DNA of 64,000 nt from Shimia sp051201625 (GTDB lineage: Bacteria; Pseudomonadota; Alphaproteobacteria; Rhodobacterales; Rhodobacteraceae), in the NCBI RefSeq assembly GCF_051201625.1, contig NZ_CP179203.1, positions 1,054,001 to 1,118,000 on the forward strand, written 5' to 3'. The position numbers and the translations under genes are program-made. Below the pieces are notes generated by a model. The model worked only from the letters and a program-made list of their open reading frames with translations, searched no databases and was not told the DNA's origin. Below, piece by piece: positions 1-7,157 of this stretch. The first letter of the stretch is position 1, and every line of letters begins with the position of its first letter.

Positions 1-1
1 G

Positions 2-457
2 CTGATGATGTTTCGAATTGGTCAGGGGGAAGTTTATTACTTTTGGGGATGTCTTGCTCATGCACTTTATACGCCGATGGTGCGCAAGCTCAATCGCGGC
101 GAAGCACCGGTCGTATTCACGTTTGGAACACTGATCGCTGGCTTCGTTATCCTCAGCATTTACGGCAAAAACGATATTCTTGAAGTCAATTGGACAGAAC
201 TGTCAGGTCTAGTGTGGGTCACGGTACTTTATGTTGCAGTGTTCGCAAGTGCTGCTACTTTTGTGTTGCTACAGTTTGCAACGCTGCATTTGCCTAGCGC
301 AAAGGTTATGGCATATACCTACTTGGTTCCGAGTTGGGTGGCGATTTGGGAGATAATGCTGGGCCACGGAGCACCAAACTTTTTGGTTTTAGTAGGGGTC
401 GGTTTTACTGTGATCGCCTTACTATTGCTCTTGAGAGATGATCGATCGATCAAGTGA
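2..457 (+). CDS. EamA/DMT family transporter, C-terminal part (5' end outside window)
   Basis: This is the C-terminal half of a drug/metabolite-transporter (EamA) membrane protein. The frame is open to the window edge, so the start lies upstream; about 150 residues are visible against roughly 300 for the family. Four hydrophobic segments can be seen, including one around 'FTFGTLIAGFVILSIYG' and a last one ending in a short basic tail (RDDRSIK). The motif near 'LPSAKVMAYTYLVPSWVAI' matches the second EamA repeat, where these proteins carry a conserved pattern of small residues followed by a proline. Such proteins usually export amino acids or small metabolites at the inner membrane; the substrate cannot be read from the sequence. 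The convergent ArsR gene ends 6 bp away. Confidence 0.85.
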   Translation: MMMFRIGQGEVYYFWGCLAHALYTPMVRKLNRGEAPVVFTFGTLIAGFVILSIYGKNDILEVNWTELSGLVWVTVLYVAVFASAATFVLLQFATLHLPSAKVMAYTYLVPSWVAIWEIMLGHGAPNFLVLVGVGFTVIALLLLLRDDRSIK

Positions 458-463
458 AAGCAG

Positions 464-787
464 TCAGTCGCGTAATTCAAATTTGAGGAAGCGCTCGAAT
501 TCCTCGAGATTTATCGGTTCGAATTGACCAAATCCTTGCATCCAGACCGACGCCGAGCGTAGCGCATCGGGCTCAAGTTTGCACCATTTGACCCTGCCTC
601 GCTTTTCTTGGCTGATAAGACCTGCAGTACTGAGTACGCCCAAGTGTTTGGAAATCGCAGCCAGCGATATCTGGAACGGTTCAGCTACATCAGTGACGGC
701 CATGTCGTCCTCTAACAGCATCGATAGTATCTCCCGCCGAGTGGGATCGGCAAGCGCTGCAAAAACAATATCAAGAGAATTAGACAT
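464..787 (-). CDS. ArsR family winged-helix transcriptional regulator
   Basis: A 107-residue winged-helix DNA-binding protein of the ArsR/HTH_20 class. The opening 'AALADPTRREILSMLLEDD' is the family's hallmark helix, followed by the recognition helix region 'ISLAAISKHLGVLSTAGLI' and a wing with 'EKRGRVKWCKL'. No CxC metal-binding motif is present, so it is more like the non-metal ArsR members that control SRPBCC/AHSA1 genes than a true arsenic sensor. The usual SRPBCC partner is not next to it. It probably represses its own or a neighbouring promoter. The start ATG at 787 fits the normal length for the family. Confidence 0.88.
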   Translation of the reverse strand: MSNSLDIVFAALADPTRREILSMLLEDDMAVTDVAEPFQISLAAISKHLGVLSTAGLISQEKRGRVKWCKLEPDALRSASVWMQGFGQFEPINLEEFERFLKFELRD

Positions 788-1182
788 ACTTTGTCATATC
801 TGGCTGCATGGCGTAGGGAAAGAGCCTCATCAAGGCCAGTGCTGATATTCGGAGAGAATAGCTGAAGCGAGTACTTGTGATTTGCTCAACCAGCAAGGAA
901 GAGGCAATTTAACCGACAGTTGAATTCGCGCCTTGATTGGTCATCGTTACAATTAGAGTTTCGTAGATGTGTATTGCAGTTTGAAACGGCAGCCAATTCA
1001 AAAGGGTGAAGTTAAAAATTGAAGAGACGTGAACAGGAAACTTAACCGATCTGTTGAATATACTGTCGAACAAAATTTCAGGAATTTTCGCCCTGCGACC
1101 GATTTTCACGCTTATTCAGAAAATTTAAAAATCGTTTTAATTACAGTATTTTATAAGAATTTAAGACGGCAAGTAACGCGCA
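788..1182. other. Intergenic stretch without a supported gene
   Basis: This AT-rich stretch between the ArsR gene and the ATP synthase operon has only short frames on the minus strand with no recognisable protein features. It presumably carries the ArsR promoter on its left side. I see no strong hairpin or repeat in it. Confidence 0.5.
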
Positions 1183-1211
1183 TTGACTCAGGAGCCCATG
1201 CGCCGTAGCTA
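1183..1211 (+). promoter_or_regulatory. Candidate sigma-70 promoter for the atpIBEXF operon
   Basis: TTGACT at 1183-1188 is followed, after 17 bases, by TAGCTA at 1206-1211. Transcription would start near 1218, about 25 bases before the atpI start codon. The -35 hexamer is good and the -10 hexamer weak; the assignment rests on spacing and position only. Confidence 0.35.
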
Positions 1212-1242
1212 TTTGCCTGTAGCGGCATAGGATGTACTGCGC

Positions 1243-1572
1243 GTGACCGATCCAAACCAAAAGGCCCGTATGGAGCGGCTTCAGGAGCGGATAGTGGCGG
1301 CGCAAAAGTCTCAGTCTCCGAAGCCGCGCGCAGATGAGCATTATTCGTCAGCCAACTTGGCGTGGCGCATGGTGATAGAGTTAGTTGCCGGTCTGGGGAT
1401 CGGGTTTGGTATCGGATACGGGATAGATCTTCTCTTGGGGACACTACCTTTATTCATGCTAATTTTTACAATGCTGGGTCTGGCCGCGGGCATCAAAACG
1501 ATGTTGCGCAGCGCAAAAGAGATCCAGGAAGCACAATTGGCCGAACAGGCCGAGAGAGATAAGAGGGATTGA
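1243..1572 (+). CDS. atpI: ATP synthase protein I (AtpI)
   Basis: A 109-residue small membrane protein at the head of the F0 operon. AtpI helps assemble the c-ring of the F1F0 ATP synthase in the inner membrane and has been linked to Mg2+ supply. The N-terminal about 40 residues are charged and soluble; two hydrophobic segments follow ('MVIELVAGLGIGFGIGYGI' and 'LPLFMLIFTMLGLAAGI'), the glycine-rich first one being typical of the AtpI/AtpR family. The C-terminus is charged. The start is a GTG at 1243 with an AGGA-like site about 10 bases upstream. Its stop lies 2 bases before the atpB GTG, which implies translational coupling. Confidence 0.9.
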   Translation: MTDPNQKARMERLQERIVAAQKSQSPKPRADEHYSSANLAWRMVIELVAGLGIGFGIGYGIDLLLGTLPLFMLIFTMLGLAAGIKTMLRSAKEIQEAQLAEQAERDKRD

Positions 1573-1574
1573 AC

Positions 1575-2333
1575 GTGGCGAGCGAAGCACACGGCGCAGA
1601 AGAAGGCGGTCTGGTTTTCCACCCGATGGATCAATTCATCATCAAGCCCCTGTTTGGGGGCGACACGATCCATTGGTACACACCCACCAATGCGACACTT
1701 TGGATGGCGTTGGCTGTGGTGGCCGTGATCATTCTCATGGTGCTTGGTACACGACGCCGAGCAATCATACCGAGTCGAAGCCAGTCTGTCGGTGAACTAG
1801 CTTATGGCTTTGTCTACAAGATGGTCGAAGACGTAGCGGGAAAAGATGCGTTGAAATTTTTCCCGTACATAATGACTCTATTCATGTTCATCGTGTTTGC
1901 AAATTTTCTCGGTCTGTTGCCAATGTCCTTCACCACGACATCGCACTTTGCGGTCACGGTTGTACTAGCGCTACTGGTGTTTTTAACCGTAACCATCGTA
2001 GGTTTTGTGAAGCATGGAGCTGGATTTCTTGGGCTTTTTTGGGTTTCGTCCGCACCATTGCCGCTTCGCCCGGTTCTCGCCATCATCGAGTTGATATCCT
2101 ACTTTGTGCGTCCTGTCAGCCACAGCATTCGCTTGGCGGGTAACGTAATGGCTGGTCATGCAGTCATAAAAGTTTTTGCGGGGTTCGCGGCAATTGCTGT
2201 CGTTAGCCCAATTTCGGTCGTTGCCATCACAGCAATGTACGGCCTTGAGGTCTTAGTGGCGTTTATTCAGGCCTACGTTTTTACCATCTTGACCTGTGTC
2301 TACTTAAAAGACGCGCTGCATCCGTCGCACTAG
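1575..2333 (+). CDS. atpB: F0F1 ATP synthase subunit a
   Basis: Subunit a of the F0 sector forms the two proton half-channels against the c-ring in the inner membrane. The protein has five to six hydrophobic helices, and near the C-terminus it shows 'FVRPVSHSIRLAGNVMAGH', which contains the essential arginine of the family (equivalent to Arg210 of E. coli). I choose the GTG at 1575 (252 residues): the purine-rich AGAGGGA at 1562-1568 is then 6 bases upstream, whereas the TTG at 1569 would sit directly on it. The length is normal. It follows atpI with a 2-base gap and precedes atpE, the standard alphaproteobacterial F0 order. Confidence 0.96.
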   Translation: MASEAHGAEEGGLVFHPMDQFIIKPLFGGDTIHWYTPTNATLWMALAVVAVIILMVLGTRRRAIIPSRSQSVGELAYGFVYKMVEDVAGKDALKFFPYIMTLFMFIVFANFLGLLPMSFTTTSHFAVTVVLALLVFLTVTIVGFVKHGAGFLGLFWVSSAPLPLRPVLAIIELISYFVRPVSHSIRLAGNVMAGHAVIKVFAGFAAIAVVSPISVVAITAMYGLEVLVAFIQAYVFTILTCVYLKDALHPSH

Positions 2334-2385
2334 GGTCGAAAACAAAATATTATCTATTAACTTCCAATCGTAAGGAGATACATCA

Positions 2386-2610
2386 ATGGAAGGTCAACTC
2401 GCACATATCGGCGCAGGTCTCGCAGCTATCGGTTCCGGCGCAGCCGCAATCGGTGTTGGTAACGTTGCAGGCAACTACCTTTCGGGCGCACTGCGCAATC
2501 CATCTGCAGCCGCCTCACAGACCGCCACCCTCTTCATCGGTATTGCATTCGCAGAGGCGTTGGGCATCTTCGCCTTCCTCGTCGCTCTGCTGTTAATGTT
2601 CGCCGTCTAA
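2386..2610 (+). CDS. atpE: F0F1 ATP synthase subunit c
   Basis: The 74-residue proteolipid that forms the rotating c-ring. Two hydrophobic helices flank the polar loop 'ALRNPSAAASQ', and the proton-binding glutamate is Glu57 in 'IAFAEALGIFAF'. The first helix carries the glycine/alanine repeat (GAGLAAIGSGAAAIGVG) that packs the ring. A strong ribosome site (AAGGAG, about 2371-2376) precedes the ATG, fitting the high copy number of this subunit. The length is typical of alphaproteobacteria. It lies between atpB and the b' subunit gene. Confidence 0.97.
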   Translation: MEGQLAHIGAGLAAIGSGAAAIGVGNVAGNYLSGALRNPSAAASQTATLFIGIAFAEALGIFAFLVALLLMFAV

Positions 2611-2692
2611 TTCGGAGAGCTATCCTTACGTTCGGGCGTGGCACGGAATAACGCCACGCTCGCGATCACACGGAAGTTCCGAGGAGAAAGAC

Positions 2693-3235
2693 ATGGCATC
2701 CGAAACGAACGAAGCCACAACTCACGCCGCAGAAGTATCCTCTGCGCCAGGTATGCCGCAGCTCGACTTCTCGAACTGGGGCAACCAAATTTTCTGGCTC
2801 ATGATCACGTTGGCCGCGATTTACCTCATTCTGTCGCGCATCGCACTACCGCGGATCGCGGCAGTTCTGGCGGAGCGCCAGGGGACAATAACCAATGACA
2901 TTGCTGCGGCGGAAGAGCTAAAGGCAAAGGCAGTCGAAGCTGAAGAGGTCTACAATAAGGCACTCGCGGATGCTCGCGCGGAAGCCCAACGCATCGTTGC
3001 GGAGACTAAAGTCGAAATTCAAGCAGATCTGGACGTGGCAACATCAAAGGCTGATGCAGAAATCGCTGCAAAAGCAGCTGAATCGGAAAAAGCTATTTTG
3101 GCTATTCGTGCGGGAGCCATGCAGAGCATTAAAGAAGTGGCAAACGCAACCGCAGTTCACGTTATTGTCGCCTTGGGTGGAAAGACAGATGAAGCGGATG
3201 TGAAAGCCGCTGTTGATGCTCGGATGGAAGGGTAA
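2693..3235 (+). CDS. F0F1 ATP synthase subunit b' (AtpX/AtpF2)
   Basis: A 180-residue peripheral-stalk subunit, the second b-type subunit found in alphaproteobacteria and phototrophs. A polar N-terminal 25 residues precede one membrane helix ('IFWLMITLAAIYLILSRIAL'), then a long charged, alanine-rich helix that pairs with subunit b and reaches up to the delta subunit. The start ATG has GAGGAGA just upstream. It lies 82 bases after atpE and 4 bases before the next subunit b gene, so the two stalk subunits are co-translated. It could be labelled atpF2, atpG or atpX in different genomes. Confidence 0.93.
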   Translation: MASETNEATTHAAEVSSAPGMPQLDFSNWGNQIFWLMITLAAIYLILSRIALPRIAAVLAERQGTITNDIAAAEELKAKAVEAEEVYNKALADARAEAQRIVAETKVEIQADLDVATSKADAEIAAKAAESEKAILAIRAGAMQSIKEVANATAVHVIVALGGKTDEADVKAAVDARMEG

Positions 3236-3239
3236 AAGC

Positions 3240-3797
3240 ATGCGTATTTTAGCAATTTTTGGAGCTTTGATCGTTGCAAGCCCGGCATTTGCAGCGAGTG
3301 GACCTTTCTTCTCGCTGGGTAATACTAATTTCATTGTGACCCTTGCGTTTATCCTGTTCATTGCTGTTTTGTTCTACTTCAAAGTTCCGTCGCTTTTGGG
3401 TGGTATGCTGGATCAGCGTGCGGAAGGAATACAGTCGGAACTGGATGAGGCTCGTTCGCTCCGCGAAGAAGCACAGACTGTCCTAGCCTCTTATGAACGA
3501 AAGCATAAAGAAGTTCAGGCGCAGGCAGACCGTATTGTGGCACACGCCAAAGAAGAAGCTGCAAGCGCTGCTGAGATTGCCAAACAGGATTTGGCAGAGT
3601 CTATTGCGCGTCGTTTGTCCGCGGCAGAGGATCAGATACTTTCTGCTCAGGCCAGTGCAGTTAAAGAAGTGCGAGACCAAGCTGTCGTGGTCGCGATTGC
3701 AGCCGCTCGCGACGTAATTGCCAAGCAATTAACCACAGCAGACGCCAACAAACTGATCGAAGCTGGTATTTCAGAGGTCGACGCTAAACTTCACTAA
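3240..3797 (+). CDS. atpF: F0F1 ATP synthase subunit b
   Basis: The 185-residue b subunit of the peripheral stalk. The first 20 residues look like a cleavable or signal-anchor segment ending in 'ASPAFAAS', as in other rhodobacterial b subunits, followed by the true membrane helix 'NFIVTLAFILFIAVLFYFKVP' and a long amphipathic helix to the C-terminus. I choose the ATG at 3240; an upstream frame extension to 3213 would run into the end of the b' gene and adds nothing conserved. The gene ends the operon: a strong terminator follows 22 bases after the stop. The F1 genes (atpHAGDC) are not in the window. Confidence 0.94.
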   Translation: MRILAIFGALIVASPAFAASGPFFSLGNTNFIVTLAFILFIAVLFYFKVPSLLGGMLDQRAEGIQSELDEARSLREEAQTVLASYERKHKEVQAQADRIVAHAKEEAASAAEIAKQDLAESIARRLSAAEDQILSAQASAVKEVRDQAVVVAIAAARDVIAKQLTTADANKLIEAGISEVDAKLH

Positions 3798-3818
3798 TAC
3801 ACACAATAACAGTGATAA

Positions 3819-3852
3819 GAAAACTCGGTCCTTTGGCCGAGTTTTCCTTTTG
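3819..3852 (+). terminator. Rho-independent terminator after the atp F0 operon
   Basis: An inverted repeat, AAAACTCGGtC-CTTT-GgCCGAGTTTT, gives an 11-bp stem with a 4-base loop, followed by CCTTTT. It directly follows atpF. The A-tract on the 5' arm could make it work in the other direction too, but the minus-strand RNase gene ends on its far side only 165 bases away. Confidence 0.85.
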
Positions 3853-4016
3853 GTGGGCCCCCAATATTCTAAATCCTAGATTTCCTGGGCATTAACAAAG
3901 CGCACCAGTGCACTTAGCAGGAGTGTTGTGCGTTCAAACAAAAATAATTTTCACGTTTGGCTTTAATTGTTTTAATTCAACAGCATCGAAACTGACGGGG
4001 AGAAATTATTTTTGTA

Positions 4017-4655
4017 TTAGCGGATTGGATTAAATAGCGCATCTCTGAGTGTACAATCCCGGATCGTATCCGTACCGCAATGTATAGGCGACAGCTCTTT
4101 TGAAAGGCAAATCCGGACCTCCTGTATGTGGCCGTTGCGGCAGGTGACAGTTAGCATATTCGATTCGATTGCGGGGTTGGCCTGTAAGAAAGCTTGTTCT
4201 ACGATTGATGCCGGCAGCTTTACCGTAGTCACCAACTGTCGAAAAGATTCAGGTCTGGTGACGTTGTTATAAGCACGTCTTGCCAAATCAAAATAGGAAC
4301 TAGCGGATAGGCCACTGCAGCGCCCGTGTTTTTTCCATTGATACCACGCTAGACCGGAAGTTCCCATGATATCAGACATGGATTCAGTCAAATCGCGGGG
4401 TGGATTGCGTTGTTTGGTTTGGCAATACGTGGGCCAGCCACGATGAAATTGCGGCCAGAGCCCGTGCAGGGTCCAACCGTGATCACGGAGATTGTTGCAT
4501 TGTGGGGATCTACGGGCGTCGCCTTCTAACGCACACCAGTTGGGCGACCAGCTCAGAGCCAACACGTAATAATCAAATGCGTTGGCTCTGCCACTGTTGG
4601 CCGAAACTGTGGTAGTAAACAGGCTGATTATTAGTAGGTAAATTAGGGTGCGCAT
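4017..4655 (-). CDS. Secreted ribonuclease T2 family protein
   Basis: A 212-residue RNase T2-type endoribonuclease, which cleaves RNA through a 2',3'-cyclic phosphate intermediate and works outside the cytoplasm. A signal peptide is visible (MRTLIYLLIISLFTTTVSA, cleavage near residue 19). Active-site segment I is 'LHGLWPQ' with His64; segment II is 'WYQWKKHGRC' with Lys109 and His110. The acidic residue usual in segment II of eukaryotic enzymes (HEWxKHG) is glutamine here. Several cysteines probably form disulfides in the periplasm. The gene is alone, divergent from trcR, with 130 bases between the two starts. A likely role is scavenging phosphate and nucleotides. Confidence 0.9.
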   Translation of the reverse strand: MRTLIYLLIISLFTTTVSANSGRANAFDYYVLALSWSPNWCALEGDARRSPQCNNLRDHGWTLHGLWPQFHRGWPTYCQTKQRNPPRDLTESMSDIMGTSGLAWYQWKKHGRCSGLSASSYFDLARRAYNNVTRPESFRQLVTTVKLPASIVEQAFLQANPAIESNMLTVTCRNGHIQEVRICLSKELSPIHCGTDTIRDCTLRDALFNPIR

Positions 4656-4788
4656 TCACTCTTTCCTTATTTGATATATGCTACTATATAGTCGCCAAGT
4701 TCCCCGACAACGGAAACCCGCACCCAAAAGAAAGGTGCCGCCTGCATAGCCAGGCATCGGGAAAGATTTGTGGTAAGGAGAAGTGCAA

Positions 4789-5550
4789 ATGTCGAAATTG
4801 CTGCACCCCAAAGCGACGGCCGTCTGGCTGGTAGACAATACCACGATCAGCTTTAAGCAGATCGCGGATTTCGTGGGTATGCACGAATTGGAAGTTCAAG
4901 GCATCGCTGATGGCGATGTTGCGGCAGGGGTCAAGGGTTTTGATCCCATTGCAAATAACCAGTTGCTGCAAGATGAACTCGATGCTGCGCAGAGTGACCC
5001 GCTCTACACGCTAAAGGTCAAGTTCAATGCAGCCGCAGAAGGTGAAGAAAAGCGTCGTGGGCCACGTTACACTCCTCTGTCCAAACGTCAGGACCGTCCT
5101 GCTTCAATCTTGTGGCTGGTCAAGTTCCATCCTGAATTGACAGATGGACAGATCGGTAAACTGGTAGGAACAACCAAGCCTACTATCCAGGCAATCCGCG
5201 AGCGGACGCATTGGAATATTTCCAATATTCAGCCCATCGACCCGGTGGCACTTGGACTCTGTAAGCAATCGGAGTTGGATGCTGTCGTACAGAAGGCAGC
5301 TGCAAAGAAAGCGGCTGAAGGTGAGGTCATGAACGATGACGAACGCCGTAAACTGGTGTCGACTGAGCAATCCTTAGACATGGATGCTGAGCCAAAAATT
5401 CCTACTGCAATTGAAGGTTTAGAGACGTTCAGCCTAAGCAATGACGAAGATGCAGACGCGCAAAGCGACGCAGAAGGTGACTATTCAGACGCAGAAAGCT
5501 TTTTCAACCTTCCGGGTGACGGAGACGAAGAGGAAGAACAGCCGCGCTGA
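4789..5550 (+). CDS. trcR: Cell cycle transcriptional regulator TrcR (DUF1013)
   Basis: A 253-residue DUF1013 protein. This family is almost confined to alphaproteobacteria, where the Caulobacter member TrcR is tied to cell-cycle transcription. Two helix-turn-helix-like stretches can be seen, 'TAVWLVDNTTISFKQIADFVG' region and 'RPASILWLVKFHPELTDGQ' region, which read like a duplicated DNA-binding unit (each with a 'WLV' pattern). The last 50 residues are highly acidic and end DGDEEEEQPR, probably disordered. The start is the ATG at 4789, 8 bases after TAAGGAG; the in-frame GTG six bases earlier is worse placed. It stands alone between divergent RNase T2 and convergent recR. Confidence 0.88.
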   Translation: MSKLLHPKATAVWLVDNTTISFKQIADFVGMHELEVQGIADGDVAAGVKGFDPIANNQLLQDELDAAQSDPLYTLKVKFNAAAEGEEKRRGPRYTPLSKRQDRPASILWLVKFHPELTDGQIGKLVGTTKPTIQAIRERTHWNISNIQPIDPVALGLCKQSELDAVVQKAAAKKAAEGEVMNDDERRKLVSTEQSLDMDAEPKIPTAIEGLETFSLSNDEDADAQSDAEGDYSDAESFFNLPGDGDEEEEQPR

Positions 5551-5626
5551 TCTGAGTGGATTCAGAACTTAGAGGAGCTGCTCCAGGTTTTTGGGGTGGC
5601 CCTCTTTGTGGGTTTTACGCTACATC

Positions 5627-6217
5627 TCAAAGCTGTTTGCGCGCACTGAGCGCGGCGTTAATGGTACCCTCATCCAAATAGTCGAGTTCACCGCCCACTG
5701 GAACGCCTTGAGCAAGCGACGTCAAACGTACGCAGCCATTTAGCTGATCAGCGATGTAGTGTGCGGTGGTTTGACCGTCTACAGTTGCATTTAAAGCCAA
5801 AATTACCTCTGAAATATGCTCACTGGCGATCCGGTCAATAAGCCTAGGAATCGACAAGTCCTCTGGCCCAACGCCTTCAAGTGCTGACAGTGTGCCACCT
5901 AAGACGTGATAGCGCCCCTTAAAAATGCCCGCTCTCTCCATCGCCCACAGGTCAGAGACACCCTCCACAACACAAAGCTCCCCGGTAGCGCGTTTGTCCG
6001 ACTCGCAGATATTGCAAATGTCCGATGTGCTGACATTGCCACAGTTAAGACACTCTCGGGCGGTAGCGGCCACAGATTGCATTGCGTCCGCAAGCGGTGT
6101 GAGCAGAAGCGCGCGTTTTCGGATCATGTGAAGAACAGCACGTCGCGCCGAGCGCGGTCCCAAACCTGGGAGCCGTGCCATCATTTCAATCAATTTGTCG
6201 ATTTCAGAACTGCTCAT
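5627..6217 (-). CDS. recR: Recombination mediator RecR
   Basis: RecR, 196 residues, works with RecO (and RecF) to load RecA on SSB-coated single-stranded DNA during gap repair. In order: an N-terminal helix-hairpin-helix ('ARLPGLGPRSARRAVLHM'), a C4 zinc finger with Cys56, Cys59, Cys68 and Cys71, and a Toprim domain starting at 'LCVVEGVSDLWAMERAG' with the later 'VILALNATVDGQTTAHY' segment. Length and domain order are normal. It is the last gene of the dnaX-ybaB-recR block, 58 bases after ybaB, and converges with trcR. Confidence 0.97.
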   Translation of the reverse strand: MSSSEIDKLIEMMARLPGLGPRSARRAVLHMIRKRALLLTPLADAMQSVAATARECLNCGNVSTSDICNICESDKRATGELCVVEGVSDLWAMERAGIFKGRYHVLGGTLSALEGVGPEDLSIPRLIDRIASEHISEVILALNATVDGQTTAHYIADQLNGCVRLTSLAQGVPVGGELDYLDEGTINAALSARKQL

Positions 6218-6275
6218 GCCCTGCGCCTCGTTCTAGAACCCTAATAAAATCCAGACTTGGGTAGGGCGCAAGCCC

Positions 6276-6620
6276 TCAGAATGGCAGTTTGATATCTGCT
6301 GGCAGTCCGAGGCTTTCTGTGATTTTCCCAAGTTCCTCCTGAGATCTTTCGCTGGCTTTGTTCTGTGCGTCTTTAATTGCGGCAAGGATCAGGTCTTCCA
6401 CGACTTCCTTGTCGTCACCATTGAAGATCGATGGATCAATGTCCAACGCTTTGAGTTCACCTTTGGCAGAGGCTGTGGCCTTGACCAAACCGGCGCCGCT
6501 TTCACCGGTAACCATGATACTGTGCAGTTCGTCCTGCATCTCGGTCATTTTGGATTGCATGTCCTGCGCTTGTTTCATCATCTTGGCCATATCGCCAAGA
6601 TTACCGAGTCCTTTGAGCAT
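6276..6620 (-). CDS. YbaB/EbfC family nucleoid-associated protein
   Basis: A 114-residue DNA-binding dimer of the YbaB/EbfC family, which coats DNA and often sits between dnaX and recR, as here. The N-terminus 'MLKGLGNLGDMAKMMKQAQ' and the following coiled helix are typical, as is the central 'MVTGESGAGLVKATASAKG' strand region and the C-terminal 'ITESLGLPADIKLPF'. A ribosome site GGAG lies 8 bases before the ATG. It is probably co-transcribed with recR. The 537 bases between it and dnaX are unusually long for this cluster. Confidence 0.95.
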   Translation of the reverse strand: MLKGLGNLGDMAKMMKQAQDMQSKMTEMQDELHSIMVTGESGAGLVKATASAKGELKALDIDPSIFNGDDKEVVEDLILAAIKDAQNKASERSQEELGKITESLGLPADIKLPF

Positions 6621-6655
6621 GGTGGGTCTCCAGAGGTGTTATACTTACTTAAGTG

Positions 6656-7048
6656 TAGATACGGTGCCGGGCGCCCCGGTACAAGTCACCGATCCAATAT
6701 CCAACAGTTCGTCTATCATTTTGCGAGAGACGCACCGATGATCACCTGCGTGGGACAGCTGGATCACAGCAATAATACACCCGCCGCTTGCTCCAAAGTT
6801 TGCTGCTCTAAGCCGCATCCGATAAACGGTTTTGGTGAGTAGCCAACAACAAATAGCCGAGCTCAGTGATCTTTTGGTTTAATCTTCCGACACTCCGCTG
6901 GAAGGGGGCCACGCATTGCGATGCAAAGAGCCTCAAGCGACTGGGATGAAAATGCGTATCCTGTTATCTGCCGCCACTGAGCGGTAGAGACAGCTAAAAT
7001 GTATTTCGAGCCGGGTTGGGCCAAACCAAAAATATTGGCAACTTTCAA
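6656..7048 (-). pseudogene. Two short same-frame ORFs between dnaX and ybaB; possible degraded gene
   Basis: On the minus strand one reading frame is open from just below 7051 to a TAA at 6656, interrupted only by a TGA at about 6863. The upper part (7048-6863, 61 residues from a TTG, 'KVANIFGLAQPGSKYIL...PAECRKIKPKDH') and the lower part (to 6656; from an internal ATG near 6829 it gives 58 residues, 'MRLRAANFGASGGCIIAVIQ...') share the frame. Together they would make a protein of about 130 residues with one premature stop. I recognise neither part. They may be chance frames, two small proteins, or the remains of one gene. No good ribosome site precedes the TTG at 7048. Confidence 0.25.
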
Positions 7049-7157
7049 GTTTTACGCAGTGACCAAGATAGCCTAACCGCTTGCCAAAGTTAGCGTGTAA
7101 AAAATACTGATCTGCATAAACCCAAGACGTACCATGGTTATGGCGCGCTTCTCATGT

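Noticed and set aside
909..1109. 66-residue minus-strand frame upstream of atpI
   Set aside because: AT-rich chance frame without ribosome site or similarity; left as intergenic.
5569..5625. Possible terminator between trcR and recR
   Set aside because: The short GGAG/CTCC pairing and the later CCC/GGG stem are too weak to call.
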